Origin: Actinomycetes bacterium
Lineage (GTDB): Bacteria > Actinomycetota > Acidimicrobiia > Acidimicrobiales > Microtrichaceae
Length of the DNA stretch: 24,847 nucleotides
Direction of reading: 5' to 3'
Assembly: GCA_023434535.1 (NCBI GenBank)
Contig: JAEYSR010000016.1
Span: forward strand, 1-24,847
Of this stretch, positions 1-7,214 are shown piece after piece; the stretch's first letter is position 1; each line of letters opens with the position of its first letter. Position numbers and translations under genes: made by a program. The notes under the pieces are model-generated. The model did not search any database, had not been told where the DNA came from, and was given only the letters and a program-made list of their open reading frames with translations.

Positions 1-90
1 GGCTACAAGCAGTCGGGCGTCGGGCGCGAGATGGGCGTGGCCGGCTTCGAGGAGTACCTGGAGACCAAGTCGGTGGCCGTCGCCCGCTGA
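1..90 (+). CDS. Aldehyde dehydrogenase, C-terminal fragment
   Basis: The window opens inside a gene. The 29 residues before the TGA at 88-90 include GYKQSGVGREMG followed by GFEEYLETKSVAV. This is the typical C-terminal end of NAD(P)-dependent aldehyde dehydrogenases, where the K-x-S-G-x-GRE-x-G segment lies near the oligomerisation region just before the last strand. The catalytic Cys and Glu lie upstream, outside the window, so substrate and subfamily cannot be judged. The gene points the same way as the SDR and 3-hydroxyisobutyrate dehydrogenase-like genes that follow, which suggests a shared oxidation pathway. A structured spacer of about 105 bases separates it from the next gene, so a single transcript is not certain. 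Confidence 0.85.
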   Translation, partial: GYKQSGVGREMGVAGFEEYLETKSVAVAR

Positions 91-109
91 AGGCCCGGCC
101 CACCACGTC

Positions 110-161
110 CGCTCTGTCACGCAGCGCACACCCGATCAGGTGTCGGTGGCAGGACAGAGCG
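110..161. repeat. Nested inverted repeat in the ALDH-SDR spacer
   Basis: CGCTCTGTC at 110-118 is perfectly complementary to GACAGAGCG at 153-161. Inside it, ACACC and GGTGT (near 128-145) form a second small stem. It could be a terminator for the aldehyde dehydrogenase gene, though there is no T-run, or a leader RNA structure ahead of the SDR start at 196. Confidence 0.45.
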
Positions 162-181
162 CATGCAGCACACCCGACCAG
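127..181. promoter_or_regulatory. Pair of direct repeats CACACCCGAYCAG, 42 bases apart
   Basis: CACACCCGATCAG lies at 127-139 and CACACCCGACCAG at 169-181. They match at 12 of 13 bases and are spaced 42 bases start to start, close to four helical turns. The second copy ends just before the ribosome binding site of the SDR gene. The geometry is what a regulator binding one face of the DNA would need, but no regulator gene is in the window. Confidence 0.35.
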
Positions 182-195
182 TAGGGGGAACAGCG

Positions 196-948
196 ATGGG
201 TAGGTTCGAAGGGCGGGTCAGCATCGTGACCGGCTCCGCCGGAGGGATCGGCGAGGAGTACGTCCGGCGGCTCGCGTCGGAGGGCGCCTCGGTGGTGGTC
301 GCCGACATCGACGTCGAGCGCGCCGCCAAGGTCGCCGACGACATCGCAGCCGGGGGCGGCACGGCCATGGCGCTCGCCGTCGACGTCTCGGACCCCGACT
401 CCACGCGGGACATGGCGACGGCGACCATGGACACGTTCGGGCGGATCGACCACCTGGTCAACAACGCCGCGATCTTCGGCGGCATGGAGATCGACCTGCT
501 GCTGACCGTCGACTGGGACTACTACCGCCGCTTCATGAGCGTGAACATGGACGGTGCGCTGCTGTGCATCCGTGCGTGCTGGGAGCACATGGCCGCCGGC
601 GGTGGCGGCGCCGTCGTCAACCAGAGCTCCACGGCGGCGTGGATGTACGCCAACTACTACGGCCTGGCCAAGGCCGGCATCAACGGTCTGACGATCCAGC
701 TCGCCCACGAGCTCGGGGGATCGAACATCCGCATCAACGCCATCGCTCCGGGCCCGACCGACACCGACGCGTCCCGCACGGTGGTCCCGGGTTCGATCAT
801 GGAGGACATCGTCAAGGGCCTGGCCCTCAAGCGCCGCGGCACCCCGGCGGACATGGCGGGGATGCTCAGCTTCCTGCTGTCCGACGACGCGGACTGGATC
901 ACAGGACAGATCTTCAACGTCGACGGAGGCCAAGTTGTCCGCGCCTGA
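196..948 (+). CDS. SDR family NAD(P)-dependent oxidoreductase
   Basis: A classical short-chain dehydrogenase/reductase of 250 residues, a normal family length. The cofactor motif TGSAGGIG is near residues 12-19, with Asp (VVADID) at the end of strand 2, which favours NAD(H). The NNAA motif is near 89-92, the catalytic Ser near 144-145, and the YxxxK pair is Tyr155/Lys159. The C-terminal GQIFNVDGG is the usual end of the family. I chose ATG 196 over ATG 163 because GTAGGGGGA sits at a good distance before 196 and the alignment-like start MGRFEGRVSIVTG begins there. The stop overlaps the start of the next gene. The substrate is unknown; as a neighbour of ALDH and HIBADH-like genes it probably oxidises a hydroxy compound. 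Confidence 0.92.
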   Translation: MGRFEGRVSIVTGSAGGIGEEYVRRLASEGASVVVADIDVERAAKVADDIAAGGGTAMALAVDVSDPDSTRDMATATMDTFGRIDHLVNNAAIFGGMEIDLLLTVDWDYYRRFMSVNMDGALLCIRACWEHMAAGGGGAVVNQSSTAAWMYANYYGLAKAGINGLTIQLAHELGGSNIRINAIAPGPTDTDASRTVVPGSIMEDIVKGLALKRRGTPADMAGMLSFLLSDDADWITGQIFNVDGGQVVRA

Positions 949-1810
949 CGCAGCGTTCGGTTTCATCGGGTTGGGCAACATCGGCGCGCCGATGGCCCGA
1001 CGTCTCCTGGGCCAACCCCGGCCCCTGGTCGTCCACGACGTGGTGGCGGCGGCGACCGAGCCGTTCGCGGCGAAGGGCGCCGTCGTGGTGGCGACCCCCG
1101 GAGAGCTCGCGGAGCGGGCCGACCTCATCAGCATCGTCGTGCAGAACGAGACGCAGGTCCGAGCCGTGCTCGACGGGCCCGACGGCATCCTGGCGCACGC
1201 CTCGCCGGGCACGGTGGTGGCGGTCCACTCGACGATCAGCGCCGAGGGAGCCGTGGCCCTGGCCGAGCTCGCGGCGGCGGCCGGGGTCGACCTGGTCGAC
1301 GCGCCGATCAGCGGTGGCGCGATGGGCGCCCACGAGGGGACGCTGGCGGTGATGGTCGGGGGCAGCGACGACGCGGTCGAACGGGTCCGGCCGCTGCTCG
1401 ACCGCTACGGCACGCTCGTGGTGCACGCCGGCGACGTCGGTCAGGGCACGCGCATGAAGATCGCCCGGAACCTCATCTCCTTCGCCAGCTTCGCGGTGGC
1501 GGGAGAGGCCGAGCGGTTGGCCGGAGCTGCCGGACTCGACGTCGCACGGCTGGGGGACGTGGTGCGTCACTCCGACAAGGTCACCGGAGGACCCGGAGCG
1601 CCCATGCTCCGGCGGGAGGCCGGTCCGATGGCCCCCGACGACGGCCTCCGTCCCATCTTCGACCACACGCTGACCCTCGGGGCCAAGGACCTGGAGCTGG
1701 CGGCTGAGCTCGGCGACGAGCTGGGCATCGACACCCCGTTCGCCGAGCTGGCCCGCCGGACGCTCGCCTCCGCGCTCGGCCTCGAGCCCTACCCCGAGGA
1801 CGCGCCGTGA
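935..1810 (+). CDS. 3-hydroxyisobutyrate dehydrogenase-like NAD(P)-binding oxidoreductase
   Basis: A beta-hydroxyacid dehydrogenase of 291 residues, the normal length. It has the N-terminal Rossmann motif GLGNIGAPM (residues 12-20), the DAPISGGAMGAHEGTLAVMVGG substrate-binding region near 122-143, and the catalytic Lys175 in GQGTRMKIARNL. The family oxidises 3-hydroxyisobutyrate, tartronate semialdehyde and similar beta-hydroxyacids, and some members act as imine reductases. The sequence does not tell which applies here. The start is TTG 935, with GGAGG at 925-929, inside the last codons of the SDR gene. The 14-base overlap suggests translational coupling. The stop overlaps the GTG of the next gene. 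Confidence 0.9.
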   Translation: MSAPDAAFGFIGLGNIGAPMARRLLGQPRPLVVHDVVAAATEPFAAKGAVVVATPGELAERADLISIVVQNETQVRAVLDGPDGILAHASPGTVVAVHSTISAEGAVALAELAAAAGVDLVDAPISGGAMGAHEGTLAVMVGGSDDAVERVRPLLDRYGTLVVHAGDVGQGTRMKIARNLISFASFAVAGEAERLAGAAGLDVARLGDVVRHSDKVTGGPGAPMLRREAGPMAPDDGLRPIFDHTLTLGAKDLELAAELGDELGIDTPFAELARRTLASALGLEPYPEDAP

Positions 1811-3096
1811 GCGCACCGCGCACGCTGCAGGACCTGACCCACGACGAGCTGGCCGTGCTGGTGCGCGAGTACCTGCTGGCCGGCCAGCTGATGGACCGGG
1901 CGGGCATGCCGCACCTGATCGGCGCCTACGGCCGCGACGTGATGGCCGACATCGCCATCGACGAGTGGATGGGGGCGAGCCCGATCTACTCCAGGCGGAT
2001 GCAGCGGCTCCTCGGCTACGAGGGCACGGGCGTCCCGACGATCTTCAAGGGCATCCAGCTGGACATCGGCGCACCGCCCGAGTTCATGGACTTCCGGCTG
2101 AAGGTGATCGACGAGACCCACGGCGAGTTCTGGCTGGACCACTGCGGCGCCCTCATGGATGTCGAGCCGATGGGCGACGACTACGTCGAGGCGATGTGCC
2201 ACAAGATCGAGGACCCGACGTTCGATGCCACGGCGATCGCCACCAACCGCCGGGCCCAGATCCGTCCGATCCACCGGCCGCCGCGCACGCCGGCGGACCG
2301 CCTTCCGCACTGCCACTGGACGGTCATCATCGACGACGCGTACCCCGAGGTGCCGCTCCCCGAGCCGATGGGCCACGTGGAGCGGACGGTGCTGGCGGGG
2401 CTGGAGCTCGCCGAGCTCGGATCGGGCGCCACCGCCGACGAGCTGGCCGACGGCTGGAACGACTACACGGCGCCGGTGGACCCCGACCTCCAGATGGAGC
2501 AGTTCTCGACCGCGGCGCTGCGGGCGATGGCCGACGAGGTCTGCGTCCAGCAGCACCTGCTCGTGACCTCGTTCTGCTTCGCGATCGAGCGGCGCTACGG
2601 CACGGAGGACGCCGTCGGCGTCGTCGAGCGCCAGTTCACCGGTATCGCCGGCCTCACCTCGGAGCGCCTCCGTGCCGCGCTCGGTGCGGGCGACGGGACC
2701 AGGGAGGGAACGACGCTCGCGGACGTGGCGCAGGTGCTCGAGCTGCATCCGGCGTTCCGCCCCCGGGAGTACGTCGCCTGGGACGTGTCGCTGTCGGCCG
2801 ACGGCTCGGCGCTGACCGCCACCCTCGGCGACTGCGCGGCGCTGCACGAGACGGGCATGGAGACGTGGATCTCGCGGCTGGCCGACGGCCACGACGCCGG
2901 GATCCAGGCCGCCGTCGAGGGCGTGACGCCCTACGCCCGGGCCGAGCGGACCGGCGATCGCAGCTGGTCGGTGACCCTGGCGGACGAGCCGGCGCCCGAG
3001 CGCTCGGAGGTGGCGCTGACGCGGTTCAGCACCGGGGCCGACTTCCGCTTCACGGCCACCCCGGTCACCCTCGCTGCCCGCCGCGCCGCGTCCTAG
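1807..3096 (+). CDS. Unrecognised 429-residue protein in a catabolic operon
   Basis: I do not recognise this protein with confidence. It starts at GTG 1807, overlapping the TGA of the previous gene (GTGA), so it is very probably co-translated with the SDR and HIBADH-like enzymes. It is soluble by eye, with no signal peptide or membrane segment. Notable residues are a Cys/His-rich middle: FWLDHCGALMDVEP, then AMCHKIEDPTFD, then LPHCHWTVIIDD (about residues 110-180). The spacing of these Cys and His recalls the L-2-amino-thiazoline-4-carboxylic acid hydrolase-like fold family, but this is a weak impression. The C-terminal third resembles no family I know. Its stop overlaps the stop of the convergent UnbV-like gene. 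Confidence 0.8.
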   Translation: MSAPRTLQDLTHDELAVLVREYLLAGQLMDRAGMPHLIGAYGRDVMADIAIDEWMGASPIYSRRMQRLLGYEGTGVPTIFKGIQLDIGAPPEFMDFRLKVIDETHGEFWLDHCGALMDVEPMGDDYVEAMCHKIEDPTFDATAIATNRRAQIRPIHRPPRTPADRLPHCHWTVIIDDAYPEVPLPEPMGHVERTVLAGLELAELGSGATADELADGWNDYTAPVDPDLQMEQFSTAALRAMADEVCVQQHLLVTSFCFAIERRYGTEDAVGVVERQFTGIAGLTSERLRAALGAGDGTREGTTLADVAQVLELHPAFRPREYVAWDVSLSADGSALTATLGDCAALHETGMETWISRLADGHDAGIQAAVEGVTPYARAERTGDRSWSVTLADEPAPERSEVALTRFSTGADFRFTATPVTLAARRAAS

Positions 3097-4904
3097 GTCC
3101 GGCGCACGACCAGCACCTGGTCGGCGTCGACGTCGTCGATCACCTGCGTGGCCGATCGGTCGGGCCACGTCACCTCGACCCGGGCCCGCTCGGCGTCCCT
3201 CAGGCCCACGTGCACCTCGGTCGGCACCTGCGACTCGTAGCTGCCGCCGCCGATCACCCACGACGTCACCGGCTCGCCCCCGTCGGGCGTGACGACGACC
3301 TTGGCCCCGATCCCGCTGCGGTTCCCGGGCGTGGTGGCGTCGTCCAGCTGCACGGTCAGCCAGCGGCGTGCGGGGCTGTCGTTGCGGTAGAGGCGGGGGG
3401 CGGCGCCGAAGTTCGTGACGAGGAGGTCGAGGTCCCCGTCGCGGTCCATGTCGAACGGCACGACCGCCCGCCCCAGGCCGTCGTCGTCGAGGCCGATGGC
3501 CGCAGCCACTTCGGTGTGGGTCGTGACGTCGGTGCCGCCGGTCCCGTCGGGTGCCCAGAACACGATCGGATCCGAGGCCGACGGCGCGGTGTCGTCCGCG
3601 GCGATGGAGTAGCCGTTGGTCATGACGACCGAGCGGCGGCCGTCGTTGCCGAAGTCCTCGACGGCCGCGCCCCAGCCCCACCCGCCGTTGCGGAGGCCTA
3701 GCTCGTCGGTCGCGTCCCGGAACGTGCCGTCGCCGTCGTTGAGGTAGGCGCGGTTGCCGGACGACCCGAAGCCGCCGCCGAGCTGCAGCGGGGCGGGGTC
3801 GTCGCCGACGGGCCCGATGCCGGTGATGAACCAGTCGGGGAGGCCATCGGCGTCCAGGTCGGTCACCACCGACCCCATCCCGTTCTCGTCGGTGCCGACG
3901 CCGGCGGAGCCGGTGATGTCGGTGAAGCCCGTCCCGCCGTCGTTGCGGAAGACGCGGCTCGTGCAGAAGTCGCCGGTGACGAGCAGGTCGTCCCATCCGT
4001 CGCCGTCGACGTCCGCGAAGCTCCCGGTGAACCCCATCACCTGGTCGAACGGCAGACCGAGCTCGGCGGTGGCGTCGGTGAACCGGCCGCTCCCGTCGTT
4101 GCGGAGCAGGCGACCACGGTTGGCGGGGCTCCCGTCGGGCCGGGGGAAGCCGCGCTCGGCCAGCCACTTGGCCCGGGGGCACACGAGGGAGCCGGAGGCG
4201 TCGGGTCGGATCCCGTCGGCCGCCGGGTCCTGGAGCCCGTCCACGACGCCGGAGTCCCAGTGGGTCAGCAGCAGGTCCAGGTCGCCGTCGCGGTCGACGT
4301 CGGACAGCGTGATGCCGTGCATCTGGGCGAGGGCCCCGTCGGGGACGGGAGGGAGTCCGTCGAGCCCGCTCCCGCTGGTGGCGTCCTCGAAGCGGCCCGA
4401 TCCGTCGTTGCGCAGCAACGACGGGCCCGAGGTCCCCGAGCCGGTCAGCACCAGGTCCTGGTCGCCGTCCCCGTCGACGTCGGCGAAGGCCGCTGCGGAC
4501 GAGCCCTGGCCGTCGGGGTGGCCGGCGAGGCCCGCCGCGTCGGTGGCGTCGTCGAAGCGGCCGGACCCGTCGTTGAGCAGCAGGCGGTTCGGGCGTCCGA
4601 CACGGGTCAGGTACACGTCGAGGTCGCCGTCGGCGTCGACGTCGGCCACCGCGGCGCCGGCGGTCATGGCGGACTCGCCGGTGAGGTCGGTGTCGCTGTG
4701 GGGTTCGTCGAGCCCGGCGTCGGCGGTGACGTCGGTGAACCGGAGCCCGCTCGCGGCCTCCGGCCGTGGTGCGGACGACCCCCCGCCGCCGGCGGCGTCG
4801 TCGGGCGTGTCGTCGGAGCCGCCCAGGGTGAACCGGAGGCCGACGAGGAGCGCGAGCACCGCGACGAACGCCACGATCGGGATCACACGTCGTCGCGTCG
4901 CCAT
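3093..4904 (-). CDS. CRTAC1/UnbV-like protein: FG-GAP (VCBS) beta-propeller with ASPIC/UnbV domain
   Basis: A 603-residue exported or membrane-anchored protein. Residues 1-30 are a basic start followed by a hydrophobic segment (VIPIVAFVAVLALLVG). From about residue 88 there are seven propeller repeats, each with a calcium-loop type motif: DVDADGDLD, DVDGDGDQD, DVDRDGDLD, DVDGDGWDD, DLDADGLPD, a degenerate DFGNDGRRS and DMDRDGDLD. Most are followed by LLRNDGSGRF-like strands. The last 100 residues are an ASPIC/UnbV domain (NRSGIGAKVVV, GGGSYESQ, GLRDAE, VEVTWPD). UnbV proteins are a conserved, poorly understood part of enediyne cassettes and also occur elsewhere. The divergent neighbour is an UnbU/RnfD-like membrane protein. 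The start has GGGGAGG upstream. Function is unproven. Confidence 0.9.
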   Translation of the reverse strand: MATRRRVIPIVAFVAVLALLVGLRFTLGGSDDTPDDAAGGGGSSAPRPEAASGLRFTDVTADAGLDEPHSDTDLTGESAMTAGAAVADVDADGDLDVYLTRVGRPNRLLLNDGSGRFDDATDAAGLAGHPDGQGSSAAAFADVDGDGDQDLVLTGSGTSGPSLLRNDGSGRFEDATSGSGLDGLPPVPDGALAQMHGITLSDVDRDGDLDLLLTHWDSGVVDGLQDPAADGIRPDASGSLVCPRAKWLAERGFPRPDGSPANRGRLLRNDGSGRFTDATAELGLPFDQVMGFTGSFADVDGDGWDDLLVTGDFCTSRVFRNDGGTGFTDITGSAGVGTDENGMGSVVTDLDADGLPDWFITGIGPVGDDPAPLQLGGGFGSSGNRAYLNDGDGTFRDATDELGLRNGGWGWGAAVEDFGNDGRRSVVMTNGYSIAADDTAPSASDPIVFWAPDGTGGTDVTTHTEVAAAIGLDDDGLGRAVVPFDMDRDGDLDLLVTNFGAAPRLYRNDSPARRWLTVQLDDATTPGNRSGIGAKVVVTPDGGEPVTSWVIGGGSYESQVPTEVHVGLRDAERARVEVTWPDRSATQVIDDVDADQVLVVRRT

Positions 4905-5020
4905 CCGCCCGGTGCCTCCCCCCGAGTCCCGCCTGCCCCGACGATACCGGTCGGGGGGTTGTGCGTTCCGTCACAGCACCTCCATACTTCTCGGTCAGCG
5001 ACGGGCGGAAGGGGGACACC

Positions 5021-6529
5021 GTGGCGACAACCGGTGTGGCCGTCGAGGTGACGGCGGCCGAGGACCCGCCGCCGCGGGACTCGACCCGTCTCACGTTCCG
5101 GCCGCCGCGCCTGTCGGACCCGCGGCTGCACGTCGCCTCGGTGCTCCTGACCGTGCAGGTCCTCGGCCAGGTGTCGTTGGGCTTCGACCTGTCGATCGCC
5201 CAGATCCTGGTGTCGCTGCTGACCGCGGCGGCCGTCGAGCTGGCGATGACCGTGCCGCGGACCCGCGTGGTCGCCTGGCCGGCGAGCGCGCTCCTCACCG
5301 GGAACGGCATCGCCCTGATCCTGCGGGTCCCCGGCACCGAGCACGGCGACTGGTGGAGCCTGAGGGGCTGGTACGTGTTCGCGGCGACCGCCGCTCTCGG
5401 AGTCCTCTCCAAGTACGTGCTGCGGATCGGTGACCGGCCGCTCTTCAACCCGTCGAACGTCGCCCTCGTCCTCACCTTCCTGGTCCTCGGGTCCGGGCTC
5501 GCCGATCCGCAGGACCTCTGGTGGGGGCCCATGTCCGTGGGGCTCGCACTCACCTACGCGCTGATCCTGGGCGGCGGCCTGACGATCACCCGACGACTGG
5601 ACCTGCTCCGGGTGTCAGCGGGCTTCTGGGTGACGTTCGCCGCGCTCATGGCCCTGCTCGCCGCGTCCGGTCACGTCATGACCGCCCGCTGGAGCCTGGG
5701 GCCGGTCTCCGGCATGGACTACTGGACCACGCTCGCGCTGTCGCCCGAGGTCCTGATCTTCGTGTTCTTCATGATCACCGACCCCCGCACCGCGGCCCGT
5801 GGTCGCACCGCAGGGGTGCTCTACGCCGTGTCCGTGGCGGTCGTGAGCTCGGTGCTGATCTCGCTCCAGACCACCAAGTACGCCACCAAGGTCGCGCTCC
5901 TCACCGGCCTGGTCCTGGTGTGCGCGGTCCGACCCCTGCTCGAGCGGATCGCACCCGCCGACTCCGGCGACGGGCCGCTCGCCTGGGTCCGGCACGACCG
6001 GCGTCGCCCCGCCAGGCTGGCGTCGGTCGCGGTCCTGACGGTGGCCGTGGTGCTCGTCGGCGGCTCGGTCGCCGAGCCGCCGGCGCTCGCCGCGCCGCCG
6101 GCGGGCCAGGTCCGGCCCGACGTGGAGCTGACCGCCGAGCAGCGGCCCCGGGTGGAGGTCGCTGCCGCGCTGGCCGAGCTCGGCGGCTCGTTCGACGAGG
6201 ACGTCGCCGACCGCATCGTGACCGACGCCCTCGAGGACCTCGTCCTGTCGGATCGCGCCGTCGCCGAGGGCGACGACCAGCTGGCCGCCGCCGTCGCAGC
6301 CGGGCCGTTCCTCGACGAGCTGAGGTCCCGTGGACCCGTCGCCGCTCCGGAGCGCACCTTCGACACCGCCGTCGTCGACGTGGTGCGCGACCCCGAGGAC
6401 TTCCAGGCCCAGCCGCGACTGGCCGTCACCGTGACCGGCACCGCCGATGGGGCCGACTGGTCCGCCACGCTGCACGTGCTGGCGACCACGGCGGACGCCA
6501 GGATCGAGAAGTCGGTCCCGCCGGCCTGA
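5021..6529 (+). CDS. RnfD/UnbU-like membrane protein with C-terminal extracytoplasmic extension
   Basis: An integral membrane protein of 502 residues. About residues 36-310 hold multiple hydrophobic segments and conserved-looking signatures of the NQR2/RnfD/RnfE superfamily: NGIALILRV, RPLFNPSNVALV (NPSN near 143-146) and MITDPRTAARGR (near 251-262). In RnfD an FMN is covalently bound to a Thr; I cannot confirm that site here. A further membrane segment near 333-350 leads into about 150 polar, acidic residues without a family I recognise. RnfD itself usually lacks such a tail. No other rnf genes are nearby. Start GTG 5021 is preferred to GTG 4961 because GGAAGGGGGA precedes it. The divergent partner is UnbV-like, the same pairing as in enediyne cassettes. 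Confidence 0.85.
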   Translation: MATTGVAVEVTAAEDPPPRDSTRLTFRPPRLSDPRLHVASVLLTVQVLGQVSLGFDLSIAQILVSLLTAAAVELAMTVPRTRVVAWPASALLTGNGIALILRVPGTEHGDWWSLRGWYVFAATAALGVLSKYVLRIGDRPLFNPSNVALVLTFLVLGSGLADPQDLWWGPMSVGLALTYALILGGGLTITRRLDLLRVSAGFWVTFAALMALLAASGHVMTARWSLGPVSGMDYWTTLALSPEVLIFVFFMITDPRTAARGRTAGVLYAVSVAVVSSVLISLQTTKYATKVALLTGLVLVCAVRPLLERIAPADSGDGPLAWVRHDRRRPARLASVAVLTVAVVLVGGSVAEPPALAAPPAGQVRPDVELTAEQRPRVEVAAALAELGGSFDEDVADRIVTDALEDLVLSDRAVAEGDDQLAAAVAAGPFLDELRSRGPVAAPERTFDTAVVDVVRDPEDFQAQPRLAVTVTGTADGADWSATLHVLATTADARIEKSVPPA

Positions 6530-6551
6530 CGCCGGGCCGGACTCAGGCCGG
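6521..6551. terminator. Bidirectional hairpin containing both stop codons
   Basis: CCGGCCTGA at 6521-6529 is a perfect inverted repeat of TCAGGCCGG at 6543-6551, with a 13-base loop. The TGA of the UnbU-like gene ends the left arm, and the reverse-strand TGA of the AhpD-like gene begins the right arm. There is no T-run, as is common in high-GC actinobacteria. It probably acts as a shared terminator. Confidence 0.55.
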
Positions 6552-7094
6552 GATCGGCGGCGTGCTCGCCGCGTAGCCCTCCTGGACGATCATGTGGCCC
6601 ATCGGCTCGTAGTCGGCCCGCGTGGGCGGTGCGATCGTGCCGAGTCCGTCGACGTAGCGGTTGAACATGCAGAAGGCGGCGGCGATCAGGATCGTGTCGT
6701 GGATCTCCACGTCGGTGGCGCCCTCGGCCCGGGCGGCCTCGACCGCCTCGGTGGTGACCGCCCGTCCGCTCTGCTGGACCTGGGCCGCCACGGCGAGCAG
6801 CGCACGTAGCTTGGGGCTGATGGGTGCGGTGGCGGGATCCGCCATCACGCGGTCGACCTCGTCCCAGCCGCCCTCGACCTGCAGCGCCGCGAACGTGGCG
6901 TGCGAGTTGTGGCAGAACTCGCAGCTGTTCAGCAGCGAGACGTAGGCGGCGATCGTCTCCCGCTCGCCCCGCGTCAGCGTGCTGTCGCCCCGCAGCAGCA
7001 CCTCCGCGAGCTCGTTCAGCGGCTTGGCCGTCTCCGGCCGGAACATCATCCCGGCCAGGATCCCCGGCGCGTCCGGCAGTTCGATGTGCGGCAT
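6543..7094 (-). CDS. Carboxymuconolactone decarboxylase / AhpD-like family protein
   Basis: A protein of 183 residues with the redox motif CEFCHNSH (Cys58, Cys61, His65), the hallmark of the AhpD-like branch of the carboxymuconolactone decarboxylase family. Such proteins act as peroxidase-related or alkylhydroperoxidase-like thiol enzymes. The all-helical pattern continues with LRALLAVAAQVQQSGRAVT and the C-terminal helix NRYVDGLGTIAP, as in the uncharacterised peroxidase-related subfamily. The start ATG at 7094 has GAGGGGG upstream at good spacing; the open frame continues further upstream, but that region is intergenic in character. It is divergent from the small membrane protein at 7215. 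The Cys pair makes a redox role more likely than true decarboxylation. Confidence 0.88.
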   Translation of the reverse strand: MPHIELPDAPGILAGMMFRPETAKPLNELAEVLLRGDSTLTRGERETIAAYVSLLNSCEFCHNSHATFAALQVEGGWDEVDRVMADPATAPISPKLRALLAVAAQVQQSGRAVTTEAVEAARAEGATDVEIHDTILIAAAFCMFNRYVDGLGTIAPPTRADYEPMGHMIVQEGYAASTPPIPA

Positions 7095-7214
7095 CGTGTC
7101 CCCCTCAAGATCGGTGCCCGCCGAGTGTGGCAGATGTCTCCGTGGCCGTCGACAGGTCCGCCGGGATCGGCGAACATGCGACCCGCAGGCAGTCGGGCGA
7201 TCCGGGGGGATGGC

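Noticed and set aside
163..195. Earlier ATG start for the SDR gene
   Set aside because: The 11 extra codons lie over the ribosome site and the second direct repeat; ATG 196 has a good ribosome site and the standard SDR N-terminus.
3400..4660. Possible DNA tandem repeat array
   Set aside because: Repeated short strings such as GTCGTTGCGG come from the coding repeats of the propeller domain. Spacing is irregular and fits FG-GAP blades rather than a DNA repeat element.
1789..5553. Very long minus-strand open frame of about 1,254 codons
   Set aside because: It runs antisense or out of frame across clear genes (HIBADH-like, the unrecognised gene, UnbV, UnbU). Its translation is Arg/Pro/Gly-rich without any family signal, a usual artefact of very GC-rich DNA.
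3093..6529. Enediyne biosynthesis cluster
   Set aside because: Only UnbV- and UnbU-like proteins are present. No enediyne polyketide synthase, thioesterase or UnbL-like gene is seen in the window, so biosynthesis is not supported.
5021..6529. Part of a true Rnf or Na+-NQR respiratory complex
   Set aside because: No rnfA, B, C, E or G neighbours, and the protein has an atypical C-terminal extension. Only the membrane core resembles RnfD.
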